Positions 24,271 to 35,605 of a DNA stretch of 45,543 bases are shown in pieces. The notes below the pieces were generated by a model. It ran no database searches and was not told where the DNA came from. It saw nothing but the letters and a program-made list of their open reading frames with translations. The translations under genes and the position numbers were made by a program. Every line of letters begins with the position of its first letter. Within the stretch, counting starts at the first letter, position 1. Location: contig NW_003156235.1 in NCBI RefSeq assembly GCF_000003605.2, forward strand, positions 224,906 to 270,448, written 5' to 3'. The stretch is from Saccoglossus kowalevskii (Eukaryota > Hemichordata > Enteropneusta > Harrimaniidae).

Positions 24271-24945
24271 GTCATGAATTTGTTTTCGCGTATCTGTTGA
24301 CCGACTTAATTAGTTGATTATTAGCGAATTGCTGTGTTATGTCTGTCATCGTTTAGGTCTATTTGAAGTTTTGGACGGAACTTGGCTCAGTGATTTGGAA
24401 CTAATTACCAGATAACCGTCGCGATTCTGACAGTTTATATTCATAGTTATTAATGTAGTGAACGATTAATCAAAAGATATGACGTATTCAGTACTTAGTG
24501 TGATTGGCTTTATGATTGAAGGTTACGCCCTAGAGTCTTTTTACTGTTTTGTAATTGGTTAGAGTTTTGAAAATGAATAAAGAGAGTTTGAGTTGGTCTT
24601 GGGGAACACAGCACGATAGACGCACTTGAGAGAGAGCAGTCCTGGAGAGTCGAGTCCAGTCTAAGAGAGTCTTGGGGCGAGCCTTGACGCAGTCCAGTCT
24701 TGGGCGAGTCTTGGTTCAGCCTTGTGAGAGTCTTGGGGACTTTTCCCCAGGGCGCTGTGTCTTATAGAGTGCTCCAAAAGATCGACTAAGACGAGAGCTG
24801 AAACGTATTTTGTTGTGTGTGTCTTATTTGACTGTAAGGTTAAAGTGACTTTCCCGATCCCGTACCTCAAGGGGACGAGATAGAGAGACGAGACGAGATT
24901 CCCCCTGGACAGTGTGGAGAAACCCGAGAGAAAGATTTTCCCCCG
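24271..24945 (+). mobile_element. Possible solo-LTR-like insertion
   Basis: The 675 bases lie between two exact copies of TGATACTAGT (24261-24270 and 24946-24955). Inside are an AATAAA (24576-24581) followed by a GC-richer, purine-rich segment in which AGTCTTGG recurs at least four times between about 24668 and 24740. Signal followed by a structured leader is reminiscent of an LTR's R/U5 part. Against this, the ends are not the usual TG...CA, and a ten-base repeat can arise by chance. No internal retroviral genes are present. Confidence 0.25.
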
Positions 24946-24955
24946 TGATACTAGT

Positions 24956-27889
24956 ATTAGTTCCGGTGTTACGGTGGCTTGTTAGGGCCATTCACTGTTT
25001 TTCGAATTTCACACATTTTCACCTGTATTTTTCGGCTTATTTATTTATTTGTTTAAATTACATTCTTACGAAAATAAAAAAAAAATTATTACAGTTTACG
25101 AAAAAAACCTTGCCAAGCCTCTTGCTTTATGCTGAATCTTGTACAGGTTTACTGACGTAATCCAATAACATACTAAGTATAACAACACACACCCACCATC
25201 TGTTTCGCGTAAGGTATTTTTTGTCAGAACAAATAACCAGTCAGGGGTGCGTAGTCATCCGGGAGGGAAATTTTCCAGACAAACTTTTCAGGTCAATTTT
25301 TATATCCTTAAAATACGAACGTTTTTTTTTTTTTAGCTAAAACTATAGCGGTATCTGTTTTTAATTGAAGCACTTAAAACTGATCTGAAATAAAATGGTT
25401 ATATTAAACACGAAGATTAAACAGAAGATAATACAAACATTAAAACATAAAATTATAATATAATATAATAAAAAATAAACAAACTTTTACTACAATATTA
25501 TAATATATACAGGAATGAAATGGTCACAAACTAAAAACCAGAACATATATTCTCCCGGTGAATTCTACATCAACGCATTTTCTAAATAAAATAACAATAT
25601 TATGAGTATCAGATATTTAATAAAGAATTATGCAACTGAGAGACTCGTATGCAATACTAAAACAAGATATTTTACTATTTGCCGCATGATCATTACTAAC
25701 GCCACTCGCTGAATTGTCCAGTTCTTGGCAGGGGGCTAACATAATGCATTTTGTTTCGGAAATATAACAAACTAATGTAAAGTATGGACAAGTAGCTTGG
25801 TATTGCCTGTAATTTAAATAACTGAAAAAATGTGTGTAGAGAGAGAACATGGATTTAACATTCAAAGTTGTTCTTCTTTTTTTCATGCAGTATAATAATA
25901 ATATTTAATAAACACCGTTGGCATTTTTGGTAAATAATGCTCTTTTCGACTTCTTGAAAACAACTATCCCGATTGCTTTGAAGGTTTTTTTTTACATAAT
26001 ATATTTTAAACAGGTGAGCTATATCAGCGATTGTCATAATTGAGACAAGCCGCTAAAAATATTTATTGTCAGTAGGTATGTATTGAGTATATTCTATCTG
26101 TATTGTGAACATTATTTACCACTTACGGGGGATTATGATTGAATGAGTACTAAAACAAAAATCAATCCTTTGTAACATGCGTTTCATCAGCAACCCCAAA
26201 TTGACCAAAAAAAGTTAGTTTGGCAAATTTTTCTTCACTAGTGGACCCTCCTCCCCTACATCCTTATGTGAGCGCTTGTTTGACATTCACTTTCAGATTC
26301 AGCACTCCCAAATTGACTTAATAAGTTGGCCTGGTGAATATCCCCGTTAGATGAAATCATCTTCGAAAACTTAGACTTATGGATTGACCTTCGTGTGTGC
26401 GTCCGTATCAAGCCATATCCCACACATGCATAGGCCGAGCAATTTCAACAATACATCAGGCATGATTATATCGAACATATCGAACATATGCACATACATT
26501 TGTTTCATGACCCGATTCATTTTGACTATTCCAGAACCGGAAATTGTTATTGCTGCGCACTGATAGAAACTTGTATTTTTAAAAATGCAATATATTATGA
26601 GGTTATTACGAGGATACCAGCGGAAGTATCGACCGACGCGCAGCGGAGGTCGATGCGACGGCGTATTGTCTGAGTGCATACTTTGAAGTATCCTCGTAAG
26701 ACCCTTATTATTACACATCTTTGCCTTCGAAGGATACATCATGAGAATGCCGAAATCTAAAAAGTTGAGAACAGAATCAGCGAACTTCTTTGTGTGGAGT
26801 CCGGTCAAACCCCGATGGCAGCCATGTTTGTCTTTATTTATTATAGGACGCTTACGCGCGTAATCATTCCATATTTGGAATTCGCATTTCCTAATATGCA
26901 GTTGTAACATATGGTAGGATGAAAATACACCGTAAAATACTGCAGAATTACGGCACGCTGTAACTTATGGCGTTACAGTGACAGATGTATAATACTACTA
27001 CAGATGTAAAACACACAAACAAGACTCCTCTGAATGAAATGTCGTATTTGGCAAAAACCGTTGAGCGATAGCGGCATTATAATATATGAAACAAGCAAAC
27101 ATGTGATATTTGTTAGCAGTTGGTGCAATTCTCAGCGATATGGAGTGATAGCACAGTTATTGGATTACTGCGCAGATGTGTTTAATTGATCAGAAACACA
27201 TTGCTCCAGAAACAACACAGATAATTCAATTGATTATTCAAAAGAAAAATACACAACAAAAACAACAAAATATATAAGTGAATTCAATATTGTATCGACA
27301 ATGGCTATAGTGCCTATTCCCAAAATAAAATCCGTGGACTGCTGTTGGCGGGAATTACTGACTGTATTTGAAAATAGGAGATTTTTCCAAAAAAATATTT
27401 ATAACAAAGTTTTTTTTTTAAGTCAGGTAAACTACTTTGTATGCTGGCGCTTCTGAAATGTAAAGATCCCCCCGTGATAAAATGGTTTGGCCTGTGGCCT
27501 CCTTTTTTGTGTCAGACTTTGTATAAATATAAATATGTTAATTTACATATCTATTCACATATCACAAAAATGATGGTCGTACCCAAAATTAACGAAAACA
27601 CATGAGCTCCGTAGCAAAAACAATTTGACAGCGATATCCAATCATTTGATTTATGTAAAAATCGTCCATTTCAGTGATACGAGACCCAGTTATCACAACA
27701 CACTTCAGATTGTCACGTCTCCTTCCGCTGAAATGCACATCTGTTGCCTGGCGATAACCCGGTTTAAGCGAATAAAAGACGTCGCATGTCGAGCTGTTTT
27801 TTTAAACATCGCCAGTAACAGGTAAAACAGTTTCCTAGCCACCTACGCTCCACCGGACGCATGAAGTTTTGCTGCGATAATTTATTCTG
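24956..27889. other. Gene-free AT-rich stretch upstream of protease 1
   Basis: No coding sequence supported. The longest open frame (26377-26910, minus strand, 177 codons) lacks recognisable motifs and crosses an inverted repeat. Perfect 12-base inverted arms TTACGAGGATAC (26606-26617) and GTATCCTCGTAA (26688-26699) bound a GC-rich block of about 70 bases, probably a small repeat element. The rest is low-complexity AT-rich sequence. Confidence 0.5.
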
Positions 27890-27896
27890 TATATAA
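27890..27896 (+). promoter_or_regulatory. Candidate TATA box for protease gene 1
   Basis: TATATAA, 36 bases before the start codon of the first protease gene. If used, transcription would begin near 27920 and the leader would be only about 12 bases. The alternative is that CTTCACAG at 27913-27920 is a splice acceptor for an upstream leader exon. Sequence alone does not decide. Confidence 0.35.
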
Positions 27897-27931
27897 TATG
27901 TCATTGTTTTTGCTTCACAGATCACTTCACA

Positions 27932-30900
27932 ATGCGTTTCGTCATTCTGACCCTCCTTGTCGCCGCAGCTAGTGCTGCAAATCTCGTCCCCTTGTACAGA
28001 GCACGAGATCCAGTAAAGAACAGGTACATCTTGAAAGTTAAGGTGAGTATTGTAGCAAACCTGTACAAACTACTCCGGGTGTAACATTATGTCACGGCGG
28101 TGGGTGAAATTAATAACACGAAGGTTGCATACACACAGTCCCAACGTTGTTGGAACGTTTTAATTCTCGACGTCCACCAATCAGTTGGTTTATGATTCGA
28201 TGGCGGGGGATAGTTAGCACAAGGTCAGTGAGCACCCAATCTTCAGTTTTTTCACCTATGCTTATTCAGTACAGTAATCAGGAAGGTTTACATGTTAGTT
28301 TTATGGTTTAAAAAAAAACATAACAATGCCAATTCAGAAAGTGCAGATTGCAGATTAAATGGACATAGTACAGAGTCTCATCATCAGACTATTTTTTCTC
28401 GAGAATAATGCTTCTGAGCGTGCTTGATTATCATGTCGGAATTGCCACACAGAAATGAATAGTTATGAATATAATAATACATTTTCCAACTGGACATTGC
28501 TTGCATTGGTATTTTGGGTCGCTTAGTCTGTGCTAAGGGTCTAAACCGGATCATAAAAACGGGTCAGATTTATTGTTAATCGACTGAGTAGGCTAAGCGT
28601 TCACGCACGTTTTCTTAGCACGGGCTAAGCAATTTGACCTCTTAGCCCGTGCTAAGGAGCTGTGCGTGAACGCAACTAATAAATCAGATTTAAAATGCGG
28701 ACATTGTGTTACAGCACGGTTACTTTTTAGTAACCGTGGTTACGGTAACAATGCCGTTTAGTGATATGTTGAGACGTTCGCACTTATAAGCAGCTTTTTA
28801 TTGTCATGTTAAGCCATAGATAATTGTTTGTGGCCACTATTTCTTATATACAAACAGTTTTCCTTTACATTGTTAACGTTCCATAGCCCTACTACCTGTG
28901 TGACATTAAAAATACGACATCAAATTGTCAAACAAAAAAAAGGGCATTATCGATAAATGCACGTCATCTCGTTTCGATTGGTCAGGGATTTCCAAATTTC
29001 AACGGAGGTTAGAGTTTGTGTTCTATGTACGTTTGAATGTTTACACTATATGCCTTCGAGGCAACGTTTTCAGACGGCGAATGAGCAACGAGCGTATATC
29101 AGAGTAAGCATTTGATGCAAATGTTCAGGTTGTGTTGTTGAAACAGCTATTGTTTGAAATGAAGGTTTGCATCGCAACAAATTACACCAGAACATGGAAA
29201 TAAGAATTGCAGTTTGACAAACAAATTACATTTAGATTGTGTAAAACAAGAATGAGCAATTTATTAGAAGCGTAATAATTTTACTTTGTAATTCTTTACA
29301 CAGGATGATGTAGATCTTGATAATGTTGCTGCTAAACTGCCTAGTATGGGTATTGGAATAATAAAAAGATTTAGCTTTGCCGTAAAGGGTTTTGCTGTCG
29401 AAGCACAGGAAAAGACTATTAACCAGGTATTTATCAATCAATCATTCAATCAATCCATCGATCTGCAACAAATTGCGATATCCTTGTGCGTTTTTGACGG
29501 TGGTAATGTTCCCCTTTTGCATGTAGTTGAGAACCATGGATGAGTTTGAGTACATAGAGGAAGACGGTATCTACAAAGCTGATGTTGAATGGGGTTGTGA
29601 TCGTACCGATCAAAGAAATCTTCCTCTCGATGGTGTCGCAGCGTTCAATGGTAATTTTGAGTTGTCGTTGTTGTTGTTGGCATATTAATACCTTGAACAT
29701 ACGTGAGTCATAACACGATGGAAGGTTTTAGCAGCGCCATTATGCAGTGTTTATTTTATGTATCTTAGCAACAGCCTATTGGCTTTCTGAATATCATTCG
29801 CCATATAATTCGAAGGTTCACTAATCAGTGTGATGTGATTTCTTTTTAGATAATGGAGCTGGTACGCATGTATACATAATTGATACTGGTCTACGTCATA
29901 CCCATGATGAGTTTAATGGACGCGCAAGTTTCTTCTTTGATTTTGAACCTGCAAATCAGGTAAGAAATATTACATGTGCGAACATAACACAGACTACAAT
30001 CCGATCTGTATACTAGTAATCTACATGAAGTTTCCGAGTACACATTGACGTGTGTGTATGTCCGTCTTGACTTTGGCTGACTATAATCAGCTATTTGAAT
30101 ATAATTAAGTGCTACTCATTTGGTGAGCAATATATTTTTTTCATAATTTTTTCAGGGAGATGATTGTAACGGCCACGGTACCCATTGTGGCGGTACATCG
30201 GTTGGAAACAGTGTCGGTATTGCCACTGCAGCGTCCGTGTACAGCGTCCGTGTGCTCAATTGCAATGGTGCTGGTTTAACTAGCAACATTGTTGACGGTA
30301 AATTTATTTATTCTCATAATTACGTTTTTTTTTTCATTCTCTCTCATCATCGCGGCGTGACGGGATAACATGGGGCAGTATATAGGGAAGTATTGTGGCT
30401 CTCAGTCCTCAACGAGATCTCGGCGACCAATTGAATCGAATTACTTACGTACATTTGTAGCCATCATATAATGTATGAATACACAATCAGGGTTATTGGT
30501 ATCAAACATTTGAAGCAGGGAAAATGAAAATTGGCGTTATTAACCGCATCTCAATGTGTGACAGTTTGTTGACATTGTTTTTTTTTATATACATTGTAGG
30601 CTGTGATGCAATTGTCGCCGGCGGTCAAAAGCCAGGCACTTGCAACATGTCTATTGGCGGAGGTGCCAGCATTTTATTGGATAATGCCGTGGCAAGTTTG
30701 ACGTCTGATGGATATGTAGTGTCCGTTTCTGCCGGTAACGATGATACCGACGCATGTAACCAGTCCCCAGCCAGAGAGGAAACTGTAAGTGTTAATATTT
30801 GGGTCCGATTACGTCACTGATTCAAAAACAAAAATCTATGCTATTACACTATTCACCATAACGCAATTGGTTTTTACTCAAATAGCAACTTATTTTGAGA

Positions 30901-32001
30901 AGAAATTCAAATTTTGTTGAAGACAAATAGGCCCGTGGCTTCACTGTAAAAGACATATTACAACTAATGCTTGTTTGTTTCCCGTCAGAGTATAACTACA
31001 GGTTCCACTACTAGCGATGATGAGCGCTCAGGTTTTTCGAACTATGGTACCTGTGTCGACATCTTTGCTCCGGGATCTCTGATAAGAAGTTCATACCATA
31101 CAGCTGACAATGCTTACACCATTATGAGTGGTACATCGATGGCATCTCCCCATGTTGTCGGTAAGTAAGAGTACCACAGTTGTTCTTGCACCCTATTTTA
31201 TATGGTTACAATGCAACGAATCAAAAAAGTGTGAACAAACTGAACATTTGAAAGGTACGGCGCAACGTATGTGATATGTAGTGTGCGCAATTTCTGTATA
31301 TCACTTGACAATGGTTATTCATATCATGTACAATTTGATTAATTTATGATGTAATTCGCAAGTGAGCTTGCACACTATGGACCCCGGATATCATTGAAGG
31401 TGTTGCTTAATTTGTTTGAGAGCTACCAGAAAGTACAGAAAATACACCTCCAGTCAATATTCAGTAGAGTGTTAATGACCGGAAAAGAACATTATTGTAT
31501 GAGGCGTTGGCGAGGTGAATAATTCCTCTGAGGGTCATTAAGTCTGAATATTGACTGACACCGAGGTAACTGTTTGTTTTGTTATACTGATTATATAAAC
31601 ACAACATACATCGAACGTCGGAGTTTGTATCAACGACATTTTGGCTAATAATGACTTCGTTTTGCAAAAAAAATCGAGGTCACTGGATTTCTAATATTGA
31701 CTCCTAGTCAATAATGAGTTATTCACAACCACGTGATCTAATTTTTACCCATCACCTTGACCCCCTAACTGCACTAAATTAAAGTAAAATGTTCGATGTT
31801 TAATGAGGGCCCGGGAGTTGTAAGGTACCTCAATCAAATATTACTATATGTATGTTTTTAGGAGTCGCCGCAGCTATGTTAGGAGGAGGAGTTTGTTCCG
31901 ATCACGCTAGCTGTAAGAACAATATCTTAGCTGTAGGTACTGCTGATGTCGTCGGGTCTCCTGGTATTGGCTCCCCAAATCTTTTGCTATACTGTGAATA
32001 A
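27932..32001 (+). CDS. Secreted proteinase K-like serine protease (family S8), copy 1, 8 exons
   Basis: Exons: 27932-28042, 29304-29426, 29527-29650, 29850-29959, 30156-30297, 30600-30784, 30989-31160, 31862-32001. Introns are GT-AG with phases 0,0,1,0,1,0,1; the product is 368 aa. Residues 1-16 are a signal peptide (MRFVILTLLVAAASAA). About 28-90 is an inhibitor I9-type propeptide, and the S8 domain follows. The triad is Asp131 (IIDTGLRHTH), His163 (NGHGTHCGG) and Ser315 (SGTSMASPH), with oxyanion Asn250 (SAGN). Many cysteines suggest disulfides. Enzymes of this type are made as zymogens, fold with the help of the propeptide, cut it off and act outside the cell. The copy has TTGSTTSDD where the family and copy 2 have VGATDSDD, a loop near the substrate pocket. 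Its paralogue starts 8.3 kb downstream. A digestive or immune role would be a guess. Confidence 0.92.
28564..28738. mobile_element. Palindrome-rich hairpin element in protease 1 intron 1
   Basis: Nested perfect inverted repeats: GCGTTCACGCAC (28597-28608) with its complement at 28662-28673, and inside it CTTAGCACGGGCTAAG (28614-28629) with its complement at 28641-28656, around an 11-base loop. TCAGATTTATTGTTA near 28564 has a weaker inverted partner near 28675-28691. Next to it CACGGTTACT / AGTAACCGTG (28715-28738) forms a second hairpin with a TTTT loop. A foldback MITE is the likely explanation; a structured RNA cannot be excluded. Confidence 0.6.
31446..31568. mobile_element. Inverted-repeat element in protease 1 intron 7
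   Basis: CAGTCAATATTCAG (31451-31464) is exactly inverted at 31544-31557. A second pair, TTAATGACC (31472-31480) and GGTCATTAA (31533-31541), lies inside, and ACCTC (31446-31450) pairs with GAGGT (31564-31568) outside. The element is about 120 bases and noncoding. Confidence 0.6.
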
Positions 32002-32002
32002 A
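31997..32002 (+). terminator. Polyadenylation hexamer overlapping the protease 1 stop codon
   Basis: The stop TAA (31999-32001) lies inside AATAAA (31997-32002). If used, the 3' untranslated region would be only about 15-30 bases. A second AATAAA at 32229-32234 is a more conventional choice. Confidence 0.4.
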
Positions 32003-32228
32003 ACATGATCTAATGGTAACTACACGTTTTATTTAATACCGTATGTATACAATCTATACCGTCAGCCTGAATATCTGTCTTGTATTACTTGTATGATTTT
32101 TTTTTGCATATGACTATTTCGTGTTCGTATACTTTTTGGAATATGTGCACTTGTTTCATACTTTTGTGTAACGTACGTTAATATCTTTATTTTCAGATGA
32201 CCATGACGTGCTTTCTGTTTATTTCTGC

Positions 32229-32234
32229 AATAAA
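32229..32234 (+). terminator. Candidate polyadenylation signal, protease gene 1
   Basis: AATAAA 228 bases after the stop codon, followed by GT-rich sequence (GTGTTCTTTGTGTT near 32265). The GT-rich downstream element makes this the better of the two candidates. Confidence 0.5.
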
Positions 32235-32316
32235 ATCATCTAATTGATTTAAACAAAACGAATGATGTGTTCTTTGTGTTAAGTATATTGGATATTTGCA
32301 TATGACGCCAAGCTTT

Positions 32317-32362
32317 GAGTGTTCCATGGAAGGTACTAACGGAGTACCTTCCATGAGTGTTC
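32317..32362. repeat. Perfect 13-base hairpin flanked by an 8-base direct repeat
   Basis: CATGGAAGGTACT (32325-32337) and AGTACCTTCCATG (32343-32355) are exact inverted copies around the loop AACGG. GAGTGTTC occurs directly on both sides (32317-32324 and 32355-32362, sharing one base with the right arm). This looks like a tiny hairpin insertion that duplicated eight bases of target. Confidence 0.6.
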
Positions 32363-32571
32363 ATATTCCCCCCCCCGCGAGTTGCATAAAAGTATATTAT
32401 ACTAGTACGTGATACTTCAAAACAAACCTGACAACAAATAAGTTGACAATGTTTAAGGTGTTAGGATTATGTAACCAATCAGATACAAGCTAAGTAAGTA
32501 GCTTTCGCATCGACTGCCAATATATACTGGTAGTAAATTATAAACACATGGCCAAAGACGTAGTCTGCAAT

Positions 32572-33143
32572 CCCGGGGGGTCACTCTATATGCCGTTACT
32601 ACTCCACTTGCGTTTCAAATTTAGCGGGAAAGGAAGGTGTTTTTCACCTTCTAAAGCGGGCGCGCGCGGGAGGCAATATGCCCCCTTTAAAATGCTAATA
32701 CAATAGGCCCCCAGGAATAAACTCACATGGTTGCTGCGCCCGCTGTAGGCGACAACCACTCCCATACACCGCCCTAGGCCCCGAATTGGTAGACCCATAG
32801 CCCCAACTAGGCCCCAAACGCCCGCCCGAACTTTCCCAGCGGGACTTTCTCGCCACTTCCAACACGAGCATACGGAAAGGCATCCCCGTGGTCATCAACA
32901 CTCCTTTCGCGCCTCGGCCGCACTTGCACAGATCGATAATATGGTTCCCGATTCGAGCGGTATCAATCGCGGCTCTTGCCAAACTTGTCCGGATTGTAAC
33001 AATATGTCTGCTCTAAGGGGTACTAAATTTTCATTGCGTCTGCATCAGGGGTATGGGTTGCCAATGTGCTGCCCGCCCTAGGGGTCTATTATTTAGCAAG
33101 AATGCACATGGTGTGAGGTTTTAATATAGAGTGACCCTCCGGG
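32572..33143. mobile_element. GC-rich inverted-repeat element downstream of protease 1
   Basis: The left end CCCGGGGGGTCACTCTATAT (32572-32591) and the complement of the right end (33124-33143, CCCGGAGGGTCACTCTATAT) differ at one base of 20. The roughly 530-base interior is markedly GC-rich (for example GCGGGCGCGCGCGGG near 32656) compared with its AT-rich flanks. It has no recognised protein. No target duplication is evident, so the superfamily is unassigned. Confidence 0.7.
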
Positions 33144-33558
33144 CCTGGAAATCTAGCAACTCAGAATGGGCCGTGGGATCGCTACGTAAATACGCACACA
33201 GCATAGCTTTATGTGGCATCACTAATTGGATTCATGACTGTTGATCTGGGCAACTCGCGACTAGACACTCCAAAACTGACTACTTTTCTGGGAACATTGA
33301 AGATGGAAATCCTGACAAATCTCTGCGTTTTTGTTTACATCCATTTTGAGCTGGCCAACATGTGTTTTACTGGCTAGAACTCTATTACATACATGGTTAA
33401 ACCAATTAAAACAATATTATGATCTTTGTAACCTGTTTTTTTTTTTTTGGGGGGGGGTCACCTAAACGCTAACATTGTCGTCTCTGGAGTTTTAATTAGT
33501 GATATCAGCCCCATGGCCTGCCCACAGCAATGTAGGCCGATTCACTTAACGTGTTTTT

Positions 33559-33838
33559 GACTGCAAAATTCTCCTATTCCTGCTTTATGGCAGTGCAACA
33601 TAAATCTTACGATATAGAAACAGTTCATCATAAATTTTGTAAATTTGTTTTAGGGGTACACCCAAAGGCCACAAACTCTGCTGTGAGGGGGGAGTTAAGA
33701 AGACATCTAATTAGAACATTTGTGAACAAAGAAATAATTCGGTATTGGTTAAAATGTATAGGTGGTGATTCCTCTGTTTTAGTAAAAGAATGTTATGGCT
33801 ATCAATATGACAGGTAGAAAGGGGATTTAATTGTTGGG
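33559..33838 (+). pseudogene. Non-LTR retrotransposon fragment (region after reverse transcriptase)
   Basis: The frame 33551-33817 contains IETVHHKFCKFVLGV, AVRGELRRHL and IIRYWLKCIGG, typical of the segment following the reverse transcriptase domain in many invertebrate LINE proteins. The preceding part of the match (DCKILLFLLYGS from 33559) is in another frame, so a frameshift separates them. The copy runs to a stop at 33817, just before the assembly gap. It is a decayed insertion, not a host gene. Confidence 0.75.
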
Positions 33839-34532
33839 NNNNNNNNNNNNNNNNNNNNNNNNNNNNNNNNNNNNNNNNNNNNNNNNNNNNNNNNNNNNNN
33901 NNNNNNNNNNNNNNNNNNNNNNNNNNNNNNNNNNNNNNNNNNNNNNNNNNNNNNNNNNNNNNNNNNNNNNNNNNNNNNNNNNNNNNNNNNNNNNNNNNNN
34001 NNNNNNNNNNNNNNNNNNNNNNNNNNNNNNNNNNNNNNNNNNNNNNNNNNNNNNNNNNNNNNNNNNNNNNNNNNNNNNNNNNNNNNNNNNNNNNNNNNNN
34101 NNNNNNNNNNNNNNNNNNNNNNNNNNNNNNNNNNNNNNNNNNNNNNNNNNNNNNNNNNNNNNNNNNNNNNNNNNNNNNNNNNNNNNNNNNNNNNNNNNNN
34201 NNNNNNNNNNNNNNNNNNNNNNNNNNNNNNNNNNNNNNNNNNNNNNNNNNNNNNNNNNNNNNNNNNNNNNNNNNNNNNNNNNNNNNNNNNNNNNNNNNNN
34301 NNNNNNNNNNNNNNNNNNNNNNNNNNNNNNNNNNNNNNNNNNNNNNNNNNNNNNNNNNNNNNNNNNNNNNNNNNNNNNNNNNNNNNNNNNNNNNNNNNNN
34401 NNNNNNNNNNNNNNNNNNNNNNNNNNNNNNNNNNNNNNNNNNNNNNNNNNNNNNNNNNNNNNNNNNNNNNNNNNNNNNNNNNNNNNNNNNNNNNNNNNNN
34501 NNNNNNNNNNNNNNNNNNNNNNNNNNNNNNNN
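33839..34532. other. Assembly gap (694 N)
   Basis: A run of N next to a LINE fragment, so the missing sequence is probably repetitive. Open frames that span it are artefacts. Unique sequence, including part of another protease copy, could be hidden only if short. Confidence 0.99.
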
Positions 34533-35605
34533 TTTGTATATTCAGACAAGTAGTAGCAGTGGTTATTCTTGTCAAACGATCTATTTATTTATTTGTGTTA
34601 CATTTAAGTGTGTACATTATGGCCTATGACCAATGGTACTGAATAAATATATATACACTAAACTATTTCCGAAGTTTCACGATAATAGACGGTACCAAGT
34701 CCATCAAAAGCACAAACTAAATCAAATCAAGCCAATGACGAATATGTTCTTTAAACACAAATGTTGGGCGAAATGAAGTTTCAAGATCTAAATTAAACAA
34801 TCATAAATTAAATGCATTTTTGTCATTTATAAGAAGCTGTTGTACCCGGTGACGTCACTATGTCGTATATTGTATTGTTTGGGTATATCTAGTATTTTAA
34901 CATCTGAATTCCAATGATGAGATGTACCTGTTTTGGTACCACGCCGTCTCAGCGGCTGAGCTGAGTTGAACTGAAACACTTATAAAATTTACAAACATTT
35001 TCGAGTGAGTTGATAATATTGAGCCTTATTTGCCCCCACAAATCGTGAGTTCTCAAAAATAAAACTTTTAATGTATGTCTTCAATATTTATGTTATCTAT
35101 ATTCATTTCTCCAACCCACTTCTGTAAAATAAAATGTCCCCTTATAGATTCACAGCTCTATTGATAGGACATGGTCAGTTAGGCCTGTAATTTGATATGT
35201 ATTTAAAAAACAGATGGAACGCTCATCAGATTACTTATCAAAATTACTGGTAGCATCGCATTTCAAATATTGTCGTATGCATTCTCGCGTTGCCCAATGA
35301 AATGCCTCGTATCCTACGGCCTTAACAGGAAAGCGATGGAAAGTACGACTACAAACGTTTTGTTCATGAACCATCGAAGACGGCTATGAGGAAATCATCT
35401 TATCCTAAATACCCCAAATTTAGTGCGAGTTTACTCCCTATATATATAATTCTATCCCAGTAACATTTAGACTGGATTTGAATGTAACATCGGCGTATGC
35501 CTTCTCGTGAATTTCGTTTGTTTTCTTTCTTCAAGCTTTCTGTTCACTTTCCATCATTATTTTATGGGGTGACCATACAATCGCTATCCTAGTGATTAGT
35601 GGAGC
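34533..35605. other. AT-rich intergenic stretch after the gap
   Basis: No gene supported. The right end may hold more of the decayed reverse transcriptase found from 35606, but stops and frameshifts prevent a clear reading. Confidence 0.4.

Noticed and set aside
26377-26910. Minus-strand open frame of 177 codons
   Set aside because: Long for this region, but there is no recognisable domain or neighbouring exon, and it crosses an inverted repeat. It could be a chance frame; I would not call a gene.
17060-33460. Poly-C and poly-G runs (near 10228, 17069, 18999, 20992, 21785, 33450) as functional G-quadruplex sites
   Set aside because: They are single homopolymer runs, several inside MITE arms, and are most simply mutation-prone tracts or assembly-sensitive spots.
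33802-34575. Long open frames across the N run
   Set aside because: They are made of unknown bases; no real coding evidence.
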